The notes beneath the pieces were generated by a model, which searched no databases, was not told the DNA's origin, and worked only from the letters and a program-made list of their open reading frames with translations. 64,000 bases of DNA from contig NZ_FUXU01000004.1 in the NCBI RefSeq assembly GCF_900167155.1, positions 62,001 through 126,000 of the forward strand, written 5' to 3'. Position numbers and translations under genes: made by a program. Shown here one piece after another: positions 19,533-29,469 of the stretch; positions within the stretch are counted from its first letter, which is position 1, and every line of letters starts with the position of its first letter. The stretch is from Enterovibrio nigricans DSM 22720 (GTDB taxonomy: Bacteria; Pseudomonadota; Gammaproteobacteria; Enterobacterales; Vibrionaceae).

Positions 19533-19592
19533 GTGGCTAAAAAAATAGGCAGAGTGTCTTTTGTGACAGCCTGCCTTGTTGGGTTACGTTAA
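19533..19592 (+). CDS. Candidate sORF, 19 codons, GTG start
   Basis: GTG to TAA frame encoding MAKKIGRVSFVTACLVGLR. A near-perfect Shine-Dalgarno (aaggaggt, 19522-19529) lies 4 bases before the GTG, slightly close but usable. The product is basic and mildly hydrophobic. It overlaps the argR terminator region, so it could be a chance event. I do not recognise it. Confidence 0.22.
   Translation: MAKKIGRVSFVTACLVGLR
19538..19577 (-). terminator. Probable argR terminator
   Basis: On the minus strand an imperfect stem (ggcag...ctgcc with an inner gtc/gac pairing) is followed by a run of seven Ts. Confidence 0.55.
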
Positions 19593-19598
19593 GTCTGA

Positions 19599-20069
19599 CT
19601 AAGGGGTGTAGTCAAACAGACCACATACAGCGTCAAATAGCTGTGATGTGGACGTAGCGCGTGTCGGCGTAATGAAGATCGTATCGTCACCTGCGACGAC
19701 ACCCAGTATGCCTTCTGCTTTGCCTAATGAGTCGAGCAAGCGAGCAATAAGTTGCGCTGCTCCCGGGCCGGTATGGATAACAACAAGTGCATCGTTGTAA
19801 TCAATATCCATGACCAGCTCTTTTAGCGGGCTGCTGGTGGTAGGCACGCCAAGCTCGACTGGCAGGCAGTACACCATTTCCATTTTAGCGTTGCGAGTCC
19901 GCACGGCACCAAATTTCGTTAGCATGCGAGAGACTTTTGACTGGTTTATATTTTCAAAGCCTTGCGCTTTCAGTGCATCGACGATTTCGCCCTGCGAGCT
20001 GAATTTCTCTTCTTTTAAGATCGCTTTAAACGCTTTTACCAATAGATCTTGTTTATCTGAATTGCGCAT
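19599..20069 (-). CDS. argR: Arginine repressor ArgR
   Basis: Arginine-responsive hexameric repressor of arginine biosynthesis. 156 residues, as in E. coli. The winged-helix N-terminal domain has [37 protein letters not shown] at about 21-57; the C-terminal arginine-binding/oligomerisation domain has [20 protein letters not shown] and [10 protein letters not shown]. It is divergent from mdh, the same arrangement as in E. coli and Vibrio. A candidate ARG box lies 37-54 bases upstream, consistent with autoregulation. Confidence 0.97.
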   Translation of the reverse strand: MRNSDKQDLLVKAFKAILKEEKFSSQGEIVDALKAQGFENINQSKVSRMLTKFGAVRTRNAKMEMVYCLPVELGVPTTSSPLKELVMDIDYNDALVVIHTGPGAAQLIARLLDSLGKAEGILGVVAGDDTIFITPTRATSTSQLFDAVCGLFDYTP

Positions 20070-20105
20070 ATGTCTTCTTTTTTCCCCGTGTCAGGATGGC
20101 GCATT

Positions 20106-20123
20106 TTTGCATAGTGATTCAGG
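20106..20123 (-). promoter_or_regulatory. Candidate ARG box upstream of argR
   Basis: TTTGCATAGTGATTCAGG resembles the E. coli ArgR half-site pair TNTGAATWWWWATTCANW: the right half ATTCA is perfect and the left half has one mismatch. A second adjacent box is not clear. Confidence 0.4.
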
Positions 20124-20253
20124 CTGGGGCAATAAAATCAGCAGTAAAGTGACGCACCTATCACCTTTCAACCTAGCTGTCTGGTCAAAGAAGGAAAAAT
20201 GAGAGGCTGGGCTTATCCTTAGAGTGATAAGCTTGTCGGCATCCTTTCAGGGC

Positions 20254-20284
20254 ACGTATGATGCAGCTAGGTTTTATCATACGT
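20254..20284. repeat. Perfect 9-bp inverted repeat upstream of mdh
   Basis: acgtatgat (20254-20262) and atcatacgt (20276-20284) with a 13-base spacer, about 90-120 bases before the mdh start. It could be an operator for a dimer contacting two successive major grooves, or a leader hairpin. Confidence 0.6.
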
Positions 20285-20373
20285 ACACCCGCTGATCTAA
20301 AAAGTAAACCATAGTGCGGGCCCTGTGCGTTAACCAAAGGTCTGAATTAAAAATTGTATATAAGGAGAACGAA

Positions 20374-21309
20374 ATGAAAGTTGCTGTGATTGGCGCCGCC
20401 GGTGGCATTGGTCAAGCTTTAGCCCTGCTTTTGAAAAACCGTCTGCCTGCAGGTTCAGATCTGGCTTTGTATGACATAGCCCCTGTAACTCCAGGTGTTG
20501 CTGTGGATCTGAGCCATATCCCTACACCTGTCTCTATCAAAGGTTATTGCGGTGAAGATCCATCTCCAGCACTGGAAGGTGCTGACGTAGTACTGATTTC
20601 TGCAGGTGTTGCGCGTAAACCTGGCATGGATCGTTCAGATCTGTTCAATGTTAACGCGGGCATTGTTCGTTCTCTAAGTGAAAAGATTGCCGACGTGTGT
20701 CCAAAAGCACTGGTCGGTATCATTACTAACCCAGTAAATACTACCGTCGCTATCGCAGCGGAAGTGTTGAAAGCGAAAGGTGTTTACGATAAAAACCGTC
20801 TGTTCGGTGTGACAACACTGGATATTATCCGTTCTGAAACATTCGTAGCAGAACTGAAGGATAAAGATCCAGGCCAGGTGCGTGTACCTGTGATTGGTGG
20901 TCACTCGGGTGTGACGATTTTGCCTTTGCTGTCTCAAGTCGAAGGTGTTGAGTTTACGGAAGAAGAAGTGGCTGCGCTGACTCCTCGTATCCAAAATGCG
21001 GGTACTGAGGTTGTTGAAGCCAAAGCGGGTGGTGGCTCTGCAACGCTATCGATGGGTCAAGCGGCGTGTCGCTTTGGTCTGTCTCTTGTTCGCGCAGCTC
21101 AGGGCGAAGAAGGTGTTGTTGAGTGTGCTTATGTAGAAGGTGACGGTAAATACGCACGCTTCTTTGCACAACCTGTTCGTTTGGGTAAAAACGGCGTAGA
21201 AGAAATTCTGGATCATGGCCCGCTGAGCGCATTTGAGCAAAATGCTCTGGATGCGATGCTGGATACACTGCGCAACGACATTAAGCTAGGCGAAGAATTC
21301 GTTAAGTAA
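20374..21309 (+). CDS. mdh: Malate dehydrogenase (NAD)
   Basis: TCA-cycle enzyme interconverting malate and oxaloacetate. 311 residues (E. coli 312). The start [20 protein letters not shown] contains the NAD-binding GAAGGIGQ; the catalytic His lies in [12 protein letters not shown] at about residues 173-184; substrate Arg residues are in [10 protein letters not shown]. The ATG at 20374 follows aaggag; the extra 20 codons upstream to 20314 are not used by the family. A strong terminator follows. Confidence 0.98.
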   Translation: MKVAVIGAAGGIGQALALLLKNRLPAGSDLALYDIAPVTPGVAVDLSHIPTPVSIKGYCGEDPSPALEGADVVLISAGVARKPGMDRSDLFNVNAGIVRSLSEKIADVCPKALVGIITNPVNTTVAIAAEVLKAKGVYDKNRLFGVTTLDIIRSETFVAELKDKDPGQVRVPVIGGHSGVTILPLLSQVEGVEFTEEEVAALTPRIQNAGTEVVEAKAGGGSATLSMGQAACRFGLSLVRAAQGEEGVVECAYVEGDGKYARFFAQPVRLGKNGVEEILDHGPLSAFEQNALDAMLDTLRNDIKLGEEFVK

Positions 21310-21325
21310 TATTGTTGACGCAAAA

Positions 21326-21354
21326 GAAAAGCGGCCATTGGCCGCTTTTTTTTG
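21326..21354. terminator. Terminator after mdh
   Basis: Stem aagcggcc/ggccgctt followed by eight Ts; A-run on the other side, so it may also serve the convergent lipoprotein gene. Confidence 0.93.
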
Positions 21355-21366
21355 TGTCCGTATTTC

Positions 21367-22050
21367 CTACTGGATAGCGATATTACCTTCCATAGTACGG
21401 CCTAGACGATCGACCCACCAATTGATCGCGTCTTTAGCGTCATCCAATGAATCGATCATAGTGGCAAGATCTTTGTTTCCCGATTCTCGATCAATCGCTG
21501 CGAAAAGAGGGCGATCGCTATTGGCATCACTAACGAGAAGCTCGACGGTTGCGCTACCGACATTGGTGTGTTCGCCCGTGGCGATCTTTGAAATCGTGGA
21601 GATTCCAAGTCCGACAGGCAGCAGACTGCTTGTCACGGCTAAAATGGGGTTAGGGGTTTCAACATTACTCAAAGCAATACTGAGGCGCAGCGTGTTCGCT
21701 TCAGGCTCTTCTACAATGCGCTTGAAAGGTATGATCTTTTCTTTTAATTGCGCCGCCATATAGGTCGTGAGTTCTTTGATTTGTTCGTCACTTAGTGGGT
21801 TGTCTTCCGTCGTCAGTACATAAATTCTGTCAATAACGACGGAGTCATATTGCGCGAGCTTGTTTGTTAGCCTTTCTTCACTGGGAAGGCCGACACGGGA
21901 CCATACGAGATCAACACCGCCCTCAGGGCCCGCTTGAAAGTCTTCATAAGTCGTAAATTGGGTGGCGGGGATTCGGTTTCCGGTAGCACAGCCAAAAAGC
22001 AATGCGCTACTTAGCACGGCAATGGCCGCTTTTCTTAGGGTTGGCTTCAA
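21367..22050 (-). CDS. DUF3313-type lipoprotein
   Basis: 227-residue predicted lipoprotein, starting at a TTG (MKPTLRKAAIAVL) preceded by aaggaag; the lipobox LLFGC gives a lipidated Cys at about residue 21. An ATG further upstream (22095) would put the start inside the ispB terminator and spoil the signal peptide, so TTG is preferred. The mature part resembles the DUF3313 family of outer-membrane lipoproteins, with a SLLPVGLGISTISKI hydrophobic patch. Function unknown. Sits 66 bases downstream of ispB on the same strand behind a terminator. Confidence 0.72.
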   Translation of the reverse strand: MKPTLRKAAIAVLSSALLFGCATGNRIPATQFTTYEDFQAGPEGGVDLVWSRVGLPSEERLTNKLAQYDSVVIDRIYVLTTEDNPLSDEQIKELTTYMAAQLKEKIIPFKRIVEEPEANTLRLSIALSNVETPNPILAVTSSLLPVGLGISTISKIATGEHTNVGSATVELLVSDANSDRPLFAAIDRESGNKDLATMIDSLDDAKDAINWWVDRLGRTMEGNIAIQ

Positions 22051-22077
22051 AACGTCTTCCTTAGACTCAAAAACAAA

Positions 22078-22106
22078 ACAAAAAAAACGCACCACATGGG
22101 TGCGTT
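22078..22106 (-). terminator. Terminator after ispB
   Basis: On the minus strand the stem cgcacc/ggtgcg is followed by eight Ts. Confidence 0.85.
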
Positions 22107-22115
22107 AGGGACTGC

Positions 22116-23087
22116 TTACTTTTTGCGGTGGACTGCGATGAGTGCGAGGGATTTAAGTGCTTCTTTCTCTACGGATTCGGGAAGCGGCGTCAGCGCATCA
22201 ATCGCTTTCTGCGCCTCTTCTTCGGCGCGCAGGCGCGCGTAGTCCAGCGATCCTACTTCTTCCATGCAAGCGAGAATAGGTTCAAGCTTGTCTAAGCCGT
22301 TACCTTGCTCGATCGCTTCACGGATCATCGAAGCTTGTTCAGGATTACCGTTAACCATGGCATGTAATAACGGTAGCGTCGGTTTACCTTCTGCAAGGTC
22401 ATCACCTGTGTTCTTGCCCATTTCTTCGCCTTGTGAGGTGTAATCCATCACATCGTCGATCAATTGGAATGCCGTTCCTAAATAACGACCATAATCCTGA
22501 AGGGCAATTTCGATCTCTTCTGATGAATCAGCAAGGATTGCCCCAATCTGCGTTGCTGCTTCAAACAGTCTTGCCGTTTTGGAGTAAATAACCTGCATGT
22601 AGCTTTCTTCAGTGATGTCAGGATCGTTGCAGTTCATCAACTGCAGTACTTCACCTTCGGCGATCACATTGGTTGATTCACTCATGACATCAAGGATCCT
22701 TAAGGATCGAAGCTCTGTCATCATTTGAAATGCACGGGTATAGATGAAATCACCAACCAGTACACTGGCAGCGTTGCCAAACATGGCATTCGCGGTTGCT
22801 TTTCCACGGCGCAGATCAGATTCGTCGACCACATCATCGTGAAGCAAGGTAGCAGTATGAATGAATTCGATGAAAGCGGCTGCAGTAACGTGGCCTTCAC
22901 CTTGATAGTTGAGTGCCTTTGCTGCCAGAACGGCAAGCATAGGGCGCAAACGCTTACCGCCGCCGCTGATGATATAAAAACCAAGTTGGTTAATTAGTGC
23001 GACGTCAGAATTAAGCTGCGCGAGTATTTTTTTATCCACTTTTGCCATATCATCGGCAGTAAGTGCTTGGATGGTGTTAAAATCCAT
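22116..23087 (-). CDS. ispB: Octaprenyl diphosphate synthase
   Basis: Trans-isoprenyl diphosphate synthase that makes the C40 side chain of ubiquinone and menaquinone. 323 residues (E. coli 323). First Asp-rich motif LLHDDVVDESDLRRGK at about residues 81-96 and second motif LIDDVMDYT at about 208-216. GGGKRLRPML near residue 42 binds isopentenyl diphosphate. It is divergent from rplU, the arrangement found in E. coli. Confidence 0.97.
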   Translation of the reverse strand: MDFNTIQALTADDMAKVDKKILAQLNSDVALINQLGFYIISGGGKRLRPMLAVLAAKALNYQGEGHVTAAAFIEFIHTATLLHDDVVDESDLRRGKATANAMFGNAASVLVGDFIYTRAFQMMTELRSLRILDVMSESTNVIAEGEVLQLMNCNDPDITEESYMQVIYSKTARLFEAATQIGAILADSSEEIEIALQDYGRYLGTAFQLIDDVMDYTSQGEEMGKNTGDDLAEGKPTLPLLHAMVNGNPEQASMIREAIEQGNGLDKLEPILACMEEVGSLDYARLRAEEEAQKAIDALTPLPESVEKEALKSLALIAVHRKK

Positions 23088-23358
23088 TGATGCGTCCGGT
23101 CCAAGAGGAAGATTGCAGCGAAGCTGCTGTCTTTTTGGCGATGATAGTACACTAAAAAATCATACTCTACACAGTACTAACAACGGTATTTGAATTGGTT
23201 AATTGTAGTGGACAGGTTTTCGCCAATTTTCTTTCAATACCCCCTTGCCAGAATGCGATTCTTGCCGTAGAATTCGCGCCCTATTGATGAATTAAATGCG
23301 CACCCCTCACTGCACACTTTTTAGACGCGGTAGGCTGTGCGGAAATGCGGAGAAAACC

Positions 23359-23670
23359 ATGTACGCAGTTTTCCAAAGTGGTGGTAAACAACACCGTGTA
23401 AGCGAAGGCCAAACAATTCGCTTGGAAAAGCTAGACTCTGAAACTGGCTCAACTGTTGAGTTTGATTCTGTTCTGCTGGTAGCTAACGGCGAAGAAATCA
23501 CCGTTGGTGCACCGTTCGTAGCAGGCGGAAAAGTAACTGCTGAAGTAGTTACCCACGGTCGTGGCGACAAAGTGAAAATCGTTAAGTTCCGTCGTCGTAA
23601 GCATTCTCGTAAGCAAATGGGCCACCGTCAGTGGTTCACTGAAGTCAAAATCACTGGCATCAGCGCTTAA
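23359..23670 (+). CDS. rplU: 50S ribosomal protein L21
   Basis: 103 residues starting [20 protein letters not shown], the conserved L21 opening, and ending with [14 protein letters not shown]. The ATG at 23359 follows gcggag; the extra 21 codons open upstream are not part of the family. It is the first gene of the rplU-rpmA operon, 17 bases before rpmA. Part of the large ribosomal subunit, binding 23S rRNA. Confidence 0.98.
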   Translation: MYAVFQSGGKQHRVSEGQTIRLEKLDSETGSTVEFDSVLLVANGEEITVGAPFVAGGKVTAEVVTHGRGDKVKIVKFRRRKHSRKQMGHRQWFTEVKITGISA

Positions 23671-23687
23671 TTTAGGAGAAGAGATAA

Positions 23688-23945
<258 letters not shown>

Positions 23946-23969
23946 TAGCAGCACTCGATACTAATTACG

Positions 23970-23998
23970 AAGCCCTGCCTTACGGCGGGGCTTTTTGT
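23970..23998 (+). terminator. Terminator after rpmA
   Basis: Stem agccctgcc/ggcggggct (one G-T pair) followed by five Ts. Confidence 0.88.
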
Positions 23999-25532
<1,534 letters not shown>

Positions 25533-25546
25533 ATCAATGATTTTAG

Positions 25547-25576
25547 AAAACCGCCATTAATTGGCGGTTTTTTTTG
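25547..25576 (+). terminator. Terminator after obgE
   Basis: Stem aaaaccgcca/tggcggtttt followed by T-run. Confidence 0.92.
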
Positions 25577-25669
25577 CTCAAATCAAAGTATTTCTGCATG
25601 ACCTGGCGTAAAACCGAAAACTTATATCATGAGTTTCAGGGAGAAAGGCGGGTGCAACAAGTCATAGGG

Positions 25670-26437
25670 ATGAGCGAACCTGTACAGCGGGACATTTCCC
25701 GTTTGGTGAGCCACACAGGGCAAATGTTACTGCAGCACGGTGCGGAGAGTAAGTTGGTCAGTGATATGTGTTGTCGCCTTGGCGAGGCATTGGGGCTGGA
25801 CAGTGTGGAGCTGTCTTTGTCTGCCAGCTCTATGGTGATCACGACAATTACGCATCAGCACTGCATTACAACAGCAAGGCGCTGCCCTGATCGTGGTATT
25901 AATATGCGGATCATTACGGAGATCCAGCGCATAGTGATCATGGCTGAAAAAGGATTACTTGATAGCGATGCGGTGAAAAAACGATTAGGTAAACTCTCGC
26001 CAGAGCGTTACAACCGATGGCTAGTCGCGGTCATGGTGGCGTTATCATGTGCAAGTTTTAGCAGGTTGTCAGGGGGAGACGCTGCGGTATTTATGGTTGC
26101 GTTTGTTGCGTCGTTCATTGGCATGTTAGTGAGACAGGAAATTGCCCATCGTCATTTTAATCCTCTACTGAATTTTGGCATTACCGCATTTGTCACTACG
26201 TTAGTCTCAAGTCTTGGCGCTATGCATCAGGTCGGGAACCAGCCTTACCTTGCTATGGCATCTTCAGTGCTCATGTTGGTACCCGGATTTCCGCTGATAA
26301 ATGCAGTGTCGGACATGGTGAAGGGGTATATCAACATGGGAATTGCCCGCTGGGTGATGGCAAGCCTTCTTACGCTGGCAACCAGCCTCGGAATAATTGG
26401 TGCGATGAATCTGACGGGTATCTGGGGGTGGTTATGA
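25670..26437 (+). CDS. yjjP: YjjP, subunit of YjjPB succinate exporter (ThrE N-terminal-like)
   Basis: 255 residues from the chosen ATG (E. coli YjjP 256). The cytoplasmic N-terminal half has LLQHGAESKLV and CPDRGINMRIITEIQRIVIMAE; the C-terminal half has several membrane helices and MLVPGFPLINAVSDMVKGYINMGIARW, both strong matches to YjjP. Together with YjjB it forms a two-component ThrE-like exporter; in E. coli YjjPB exports succinate. Starts at ATG 25670 or GTG 25652 (gggagaaagg upstream); the first fits the family. Stop overlaps yjjB by ATGA. Confidence 0.93.
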   Translation: MSEPVQRDISRLVSHTGQMLLQHGAESKLVSDMCCRLGEALGLDSVELSLSASSMVITTITHQHCITTARRCPDRGINMRIITEIQRIVIMAEKGLLDSDAVKKRLGKLSPERYNRWLVAVMVALSCASFSRLSGGDAAVFMVAFVASFIGMLVRQEIAHRHFNPLLNFGITAFVTTLVSSLGAMHQVGNQPYLAMASSVLMLVPGFPLINAVSDMVKGYINMGIARWVMASLLTLATSLGIIGAMNLTGIWGWL

Positions 26438-26898
26438 GCCTTGTATTGGCATTGCTTCATGATATGGCATTTGCGGCTATTCCAGCGATTGGATTTGGCT
26501 TGGTATTCAATGTTCCAGCCAATGCACTTAAATACTGTGCACTCGGTGGCGCGCTGGGACATGGAAGTCGGTTTCTGATGATGCATTTTGGGGTGCCGAT
26601 TGAGTGGGCGTCTCTCGGTGGTGCAAGCTTGGTTGGGATGATAGGCGTATATTGGTCACAACGTTTATTAGCGCACCCAAAAGTCTTCACCGTGGCGGCT
26701 ATCATTCCCATGGTTCCGGGGGTTTTTGCGTTTAAAGCGATGATCGCGTTGGTTGAAATTAACAGTCTTGGGTACAGTGACACCTTGTGGGCCATGTTGA
26801 TCAACAACGCGATCAGTGCGTTATTTATCATTGCAGCGTTAGCAATTGGTCTGGCGATGCCCGGCTTGTTGTTTTACCGGCGTCGACCTGTGGTGTAG
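26434..26898 (+). CDS. yjjB: YjjB, second subunit of YjjPB exporter
   Basis: 154-residue membrane protein (E. coli YjjB 157). About five hydrophobic segments; the stretch LAHPKVFTVAAIIPMVPG is nearly identical to E. coli YjjB. The ATG at 26434 overlaps the yjjP stop (ATGA), implying coupled translation; the ORF could also begin at GTG 26428. Works with YjjP in the inner membrane. Confidence 0.93.
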   Translation: MSLVLALLHDMAFAAIPAIGFGLVFNVPANALKYCALGGALGHGSRFLMMHFGVPIEWASLGGASLVGMIGVYWSQRLLAHPKVFTVAAIIPMVPGVFAFKAMIALVEINSLGYSDTLWAMLINNAISALFIIAALAIGLAMPGLLFYRRRPVV

Positions 26899-26940
26899 CA
26901 TGTGCCGTGCACATTAATGGGGATAGGATCATACAACGTA

Positions 26941-27420
26941 ATGAAGATCAGCATGATTGCCGCGATGGCAAAAGGACGAGTGATTGGAAAAGACAATGCC
27001 ATGCCTTGGCACTTACCTGCTGACTTTGGTTGGTTCAAGCAAAACACGCTAGGCAAACCCGTTATCATGGGGCGTAAAACCTATGAATCGATTGGGCGTC
27101 CTCTTCCGGGACGACGGAATATCGTCATCAGCCGGAATGCAGAATGGTCTGCAGAGGGAGTGGAAAACGTGGTGAGCATTGACGATGCGCTGGCGTTGGT
27201 GAGTGGTGTTGAAGAGGCGGTGATCATTGGCGGAGGTGCAATTTACACAGCCTGTTTACCGTTGGCGAATCGTCTCTACCTGACTTTCATAGACGCTGAT
27301 ATTGATGGTGATACCCAGTTTCCTGAGTGGGGAGAGGACTGGAAAACCAACCACTCAGAATTCTATAAAGCGGATGAAAAAAACCGCTACGGCATGGAAT
27401 TTACAATCCTCGATCGTTAA
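26941..27420 (+). CDS. folA: Dihydrofolate reductase
   Basis: Reduces dihydrofolate to tetrahydrofolate with NADPH; the target of trimethoprim. 159 residues, as in E. coli. MPWHLPADFGWF contains the catalytic acidic residue (Asp at about 27), followed by GRKTYESIGRPLPGRRNIVIS (NADPH site) and IIGGGAIYTACLP. The start at 26941 fits the family, but the ribosome-binding site (ataggat) is distant and weak. Its TAA overlaps the convergent apaH stop: the palindrome TTAA at 27417-27420 supplies both stop codons. Confidence 0.97.
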   Translation: MKISMIAAMAKGRVIGKDNAMPWHLPADFGWFKQNTLGKPVIMGRKTYESIGRPLPGRRNIVISRNAEWSAEGVENVVSIDDALALVSGVEEAVIIGGGAIYTACLPLANRLYLTFIDADIDGDTQFPEWGEDWKTNHSEFYKADEKNRYGMEFTILDR

Positions 27421-28253
27421 CTTGCATGAATTGGGCAAGGAAGACTGAATCTTTGCCCATCCTCCCAACGAACCATGGTTAACGACCCACCCCAGACACA
27501 GCCTGTGTCCAGTCCCATGATGTCAGCATTGATGACGCCACCTAATGCTGCCCAATGGCCAAATACAAGGGTCTCTTCAATAGGTTGACGATTTTTGAGG
27601 GCAAACCAAGGAACCAGATTTTCGTCAGTGATGTCTTTCGGCGGTCGCTTACACGCCATATCCAATCCGCCTTCAGGCGTACAAAAACGCATGCGAGTAA
27701 AAGCATTGATGGTAAAGCGGTAGCGTTCAATGCCTTCTAGCGATTCATCCCAACACGCAGGCTCGTTGGCATACATATTTTGAAGTAGCCAGAGATAACG
27801 ATCACTTCTCAAAATAGCTTCCACGTCGTTGGCCTGATGTTTGGCTGATTCTAGATTCCAGCAAGGTGGCACGCCTGCGTGTGTCATCACAAACCCAGGT
27901 GCGAGCGCATTGCTGATGTCTTCGTGGATCAGCAGAGGTTGTTGTCTGAGCCAAAACAGCAATTCATCGCGATCGTCTGCTTCGAGGATTGGCAGGGTTT
28001 TGTCTTTCGCTTTTGGTTTCATGATCCCTTCAGCGACGGCTAGAAGGTGAAGATCGTGATTACCTAGCACGGTATGACCGTGTTTGCCCAAGCTCCGAAC
28101 AAAACGGAGAACAGAAAGAGAGTCAGGGCCTCGGGCGACGAGATCACCTGCGATATACAAATGATCCTGAGTGTGATCAAACTGAGCAAGATCAAGCAGT
28201 TCACGCAGATCTCGATAACAACCTTGAATATCACCGACAAGGAAAGTAGACAC
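27417..28253 (-). CDS. apaH: Bis(5'-nucleosyl)-tetraphosphatase, symmetrical (ApaH)
   Basis: Hydrolyses Ap4A to two ADP and removes nucleoside-tetraphosphate caps from RNA. 278 residues. The metallophosphoesterase motifs are all present: GDIQGCYRDL, GDLVARGPDS and GNHDLHLLA in the first 70 residues. It is the last gene of the lptD-surA-pdxA-rsmA-apaG-apaH series, 14 bases after apaG. Confidence 0.97.
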   Translation of the reverse strand: MSTFLVGDIQGCYRDLRELLDLAQFDHTQDHLYIAGDLVARGPDSLSVLRFVRSLGKHGHTVLGNHDLHLLAVAEGIMKPKAKDKTLPILEADDRDELLFWLRQQPLLIHEDISNALAPGFVMTHAGVPPCWNLESAKHQANDVEAILRSDRYLWLLQNMYANEPACWDESLEGIERYRFTINAFTRMRFCTPEGGLDMACKRPPKDITDENLVPWFALKNRQPIEETLVFGHWAALGGVINADIMGLDTGCVWGGSLTMVRWEDGQRFSLPCPIHAS

Positions 28254-28267
28254 GCTAGTTCCTGATA

Positions 28268-28642
28268 TTAATGAAAAATGTTGGGCATCGCGAGACGGAA
28301 AGGCGCGACTTCGATGTCGAATTCTTTTTCGATAGGTCCGAGCATGGTGTAGAAACCTTGCATAACACCCACTGGCGTTTCTAGAACAGTACCACTGGTG
28401 TATGTGTATTCTTCGCCAGATTCGATAAGTGGTTGCTCACCTACGACGCCTTCGCCTTCGATGACCAGTTTTTTTCCGTTTGCATCGGTAACCAGCCATT
28501 TTCTGCGTAGCAACTGAGCTTCACGATCACTATTGTTTTCAATAGTGATCGTGTATGAGAAAACGTAACGCTTTTTATCCGGCTCAGATTGTTCTGCTAC
28601 ATAATGTGTCAGCACTCGAACCGTAAATTTGTTTATTAACAT
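28268..28642 (-). CDS. apaG: ApaG
   Basis: 124 residues (E. coli 125), a beta-sandwich protein; start MLINKFTVRVLTHYV. The motif GEGVVGEQPLIESGEEYTYTSG is the family signature. Linked in Salmonella to Co2+ resistance and Mg2+ efflux, but its biochemical role is unclear. It lies 20 bases after rsmA and 14 bases before apaH. Confidence 0.96.
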   Translation of the reverse strand: MLINKFTVRVLTHYVAEQSEPDKKRYVFSYTITIENNSDREAQLLRRKWLVTDANGKKLVIEGEGVVGEQPLIESGEEYTYTSGTVLETPVGVMQGFYTMLGPIEKEFDIEVAPFRLAMPNIFH

Positions 28643-28662
28643 CCTTGTCGCGTTTCCTTCTC

Positions 28663-29469
28663 TTATTTGTGGTTAGCATCCATCCAGTTTGCGAGTGCCA
28701 CAAATTGTGCCAGCGTCAGACTTTCCGGGCGCACAGAAGGGTCAATACCCAACAATTCCAGTGTTTCAACGGCCACTAATGATTTATAGCAGTTGCGCAC
28801 GGTTTTACGACGTTGGTTGAAACCTTCACGGCAAACACGCTCAAGCCATTTCAGGCTGGTTGTTGGGTGAGGCAGCTCTTTGTGCGGGATAAGGCGCACC
28901 ACTGCGGAGTCGACTTTTGGGGCTGGTGTGAATGCGCTTGGTGGCACCTCTAACACTGGCACGACTTTACAGTAGTACTGAGCCATGACGGTCAGACGGC
29001 CGTAAGCTTTACTGTTTGGCCCAGCAGCAAGACGATTAACCACTTCTTTTTGCAGCATGAAGTGCATGTCTTTCACTGCGCCTGCAAAGGTGAAGAGGTG
29101 GAACATCAAAGGCGTAGACACGTTGTATGGCAGGTTACCAAAAATACGCAGTGGATTTTCATCTGAAGCCAGTTGCGTGAAATCGAATTTCATCGCATCG
29201 CCTTCATAGATGGTCAACTTGTCAGCCAACTGTGGGTGATGGCGCAGTCGCTCTGCCAAATCGCGGTCAAGTTCAACCACGCTTAGTTTATCAACTTCGC
29301 GTGCGACAGGCTCGGTCAAGGCACCAAGACCTGGACCAATTTCAACCAAGTTTTCACCTGGTAATGGGTTAATGGCAGATACGATACCGTCAATGATGTA
29401 CGGGTCGTTCAGGAAGTTCTGGCCAAAACGCTTACGGGCGCGGTGACCTAAGTGGACATTATCGCTCAT
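28663..29469 (-). CDS. rsmA: 16S rRNA (adenine1518-N6/adenine1519-N6)-dimethyltransferase
   Basis: KsgA/RsmA dimethylates two adjacent adenines in the 3' end of 16S rRNA during 30S maturation. 268 residues. SAM-binding motif [14 protein letters not shown] at about 41-54 and catalytic [10 protein letters not shown] at about 113-122. Its ATG overlaps the pdxA stop by 4 bases (ATGA). Confidence 0.97.
   Translation of the reverse strand: MSDNVHLGHRARKRFGQNFLNDPYIIDGIVSAINPLPGENLVEIGPGLGALTEPVAREVDKLSVVELDRDLAERLRHHPQLADKLTIYEGDAMKFDFTQLASDENPLRIFGNLPYNVSTPLMFHLFTFAGAVKDMHFMLQKEVVNRLAAGPNSKAYGRLTVMAQYYCKVVPVLEVPPSAFTPAPKVDSAVVRLIPHKELPHPTTSLKWLERVCREGFNQRRKTVRNCYKSLVAVETLELLGIDPSVRPESLTLAQFVALANWMDANHK

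Larger units (their letters stand above)
19040..19598. other. Long intergenic region between the TRAP permease and argR
   Basis: About 560 bases. It holds a perfect inverted repeat ACATTTCA-N3-TGAAATGT (19445-19463), a candidate 19-codon sORF (19533-19592) and, on the minus strand, a likely argR terminator. No solute-binding protein gene or recognisable remnant of one is seen. Confidence 0.5.
20070..20373. other. Divergent control region argR-mdh
   Basis: 304 bases with a possible ARG box (20106-20123) and a perfect 9-bp inverted repeat (20254-20284) nearer to mdh; see those entries. Confidence 0.6.

Noticed and set aside
25574-25669. Extended start of yjjP
   Set aside because: 32 extra codons overlap the obgE terminator and are absent from the family.
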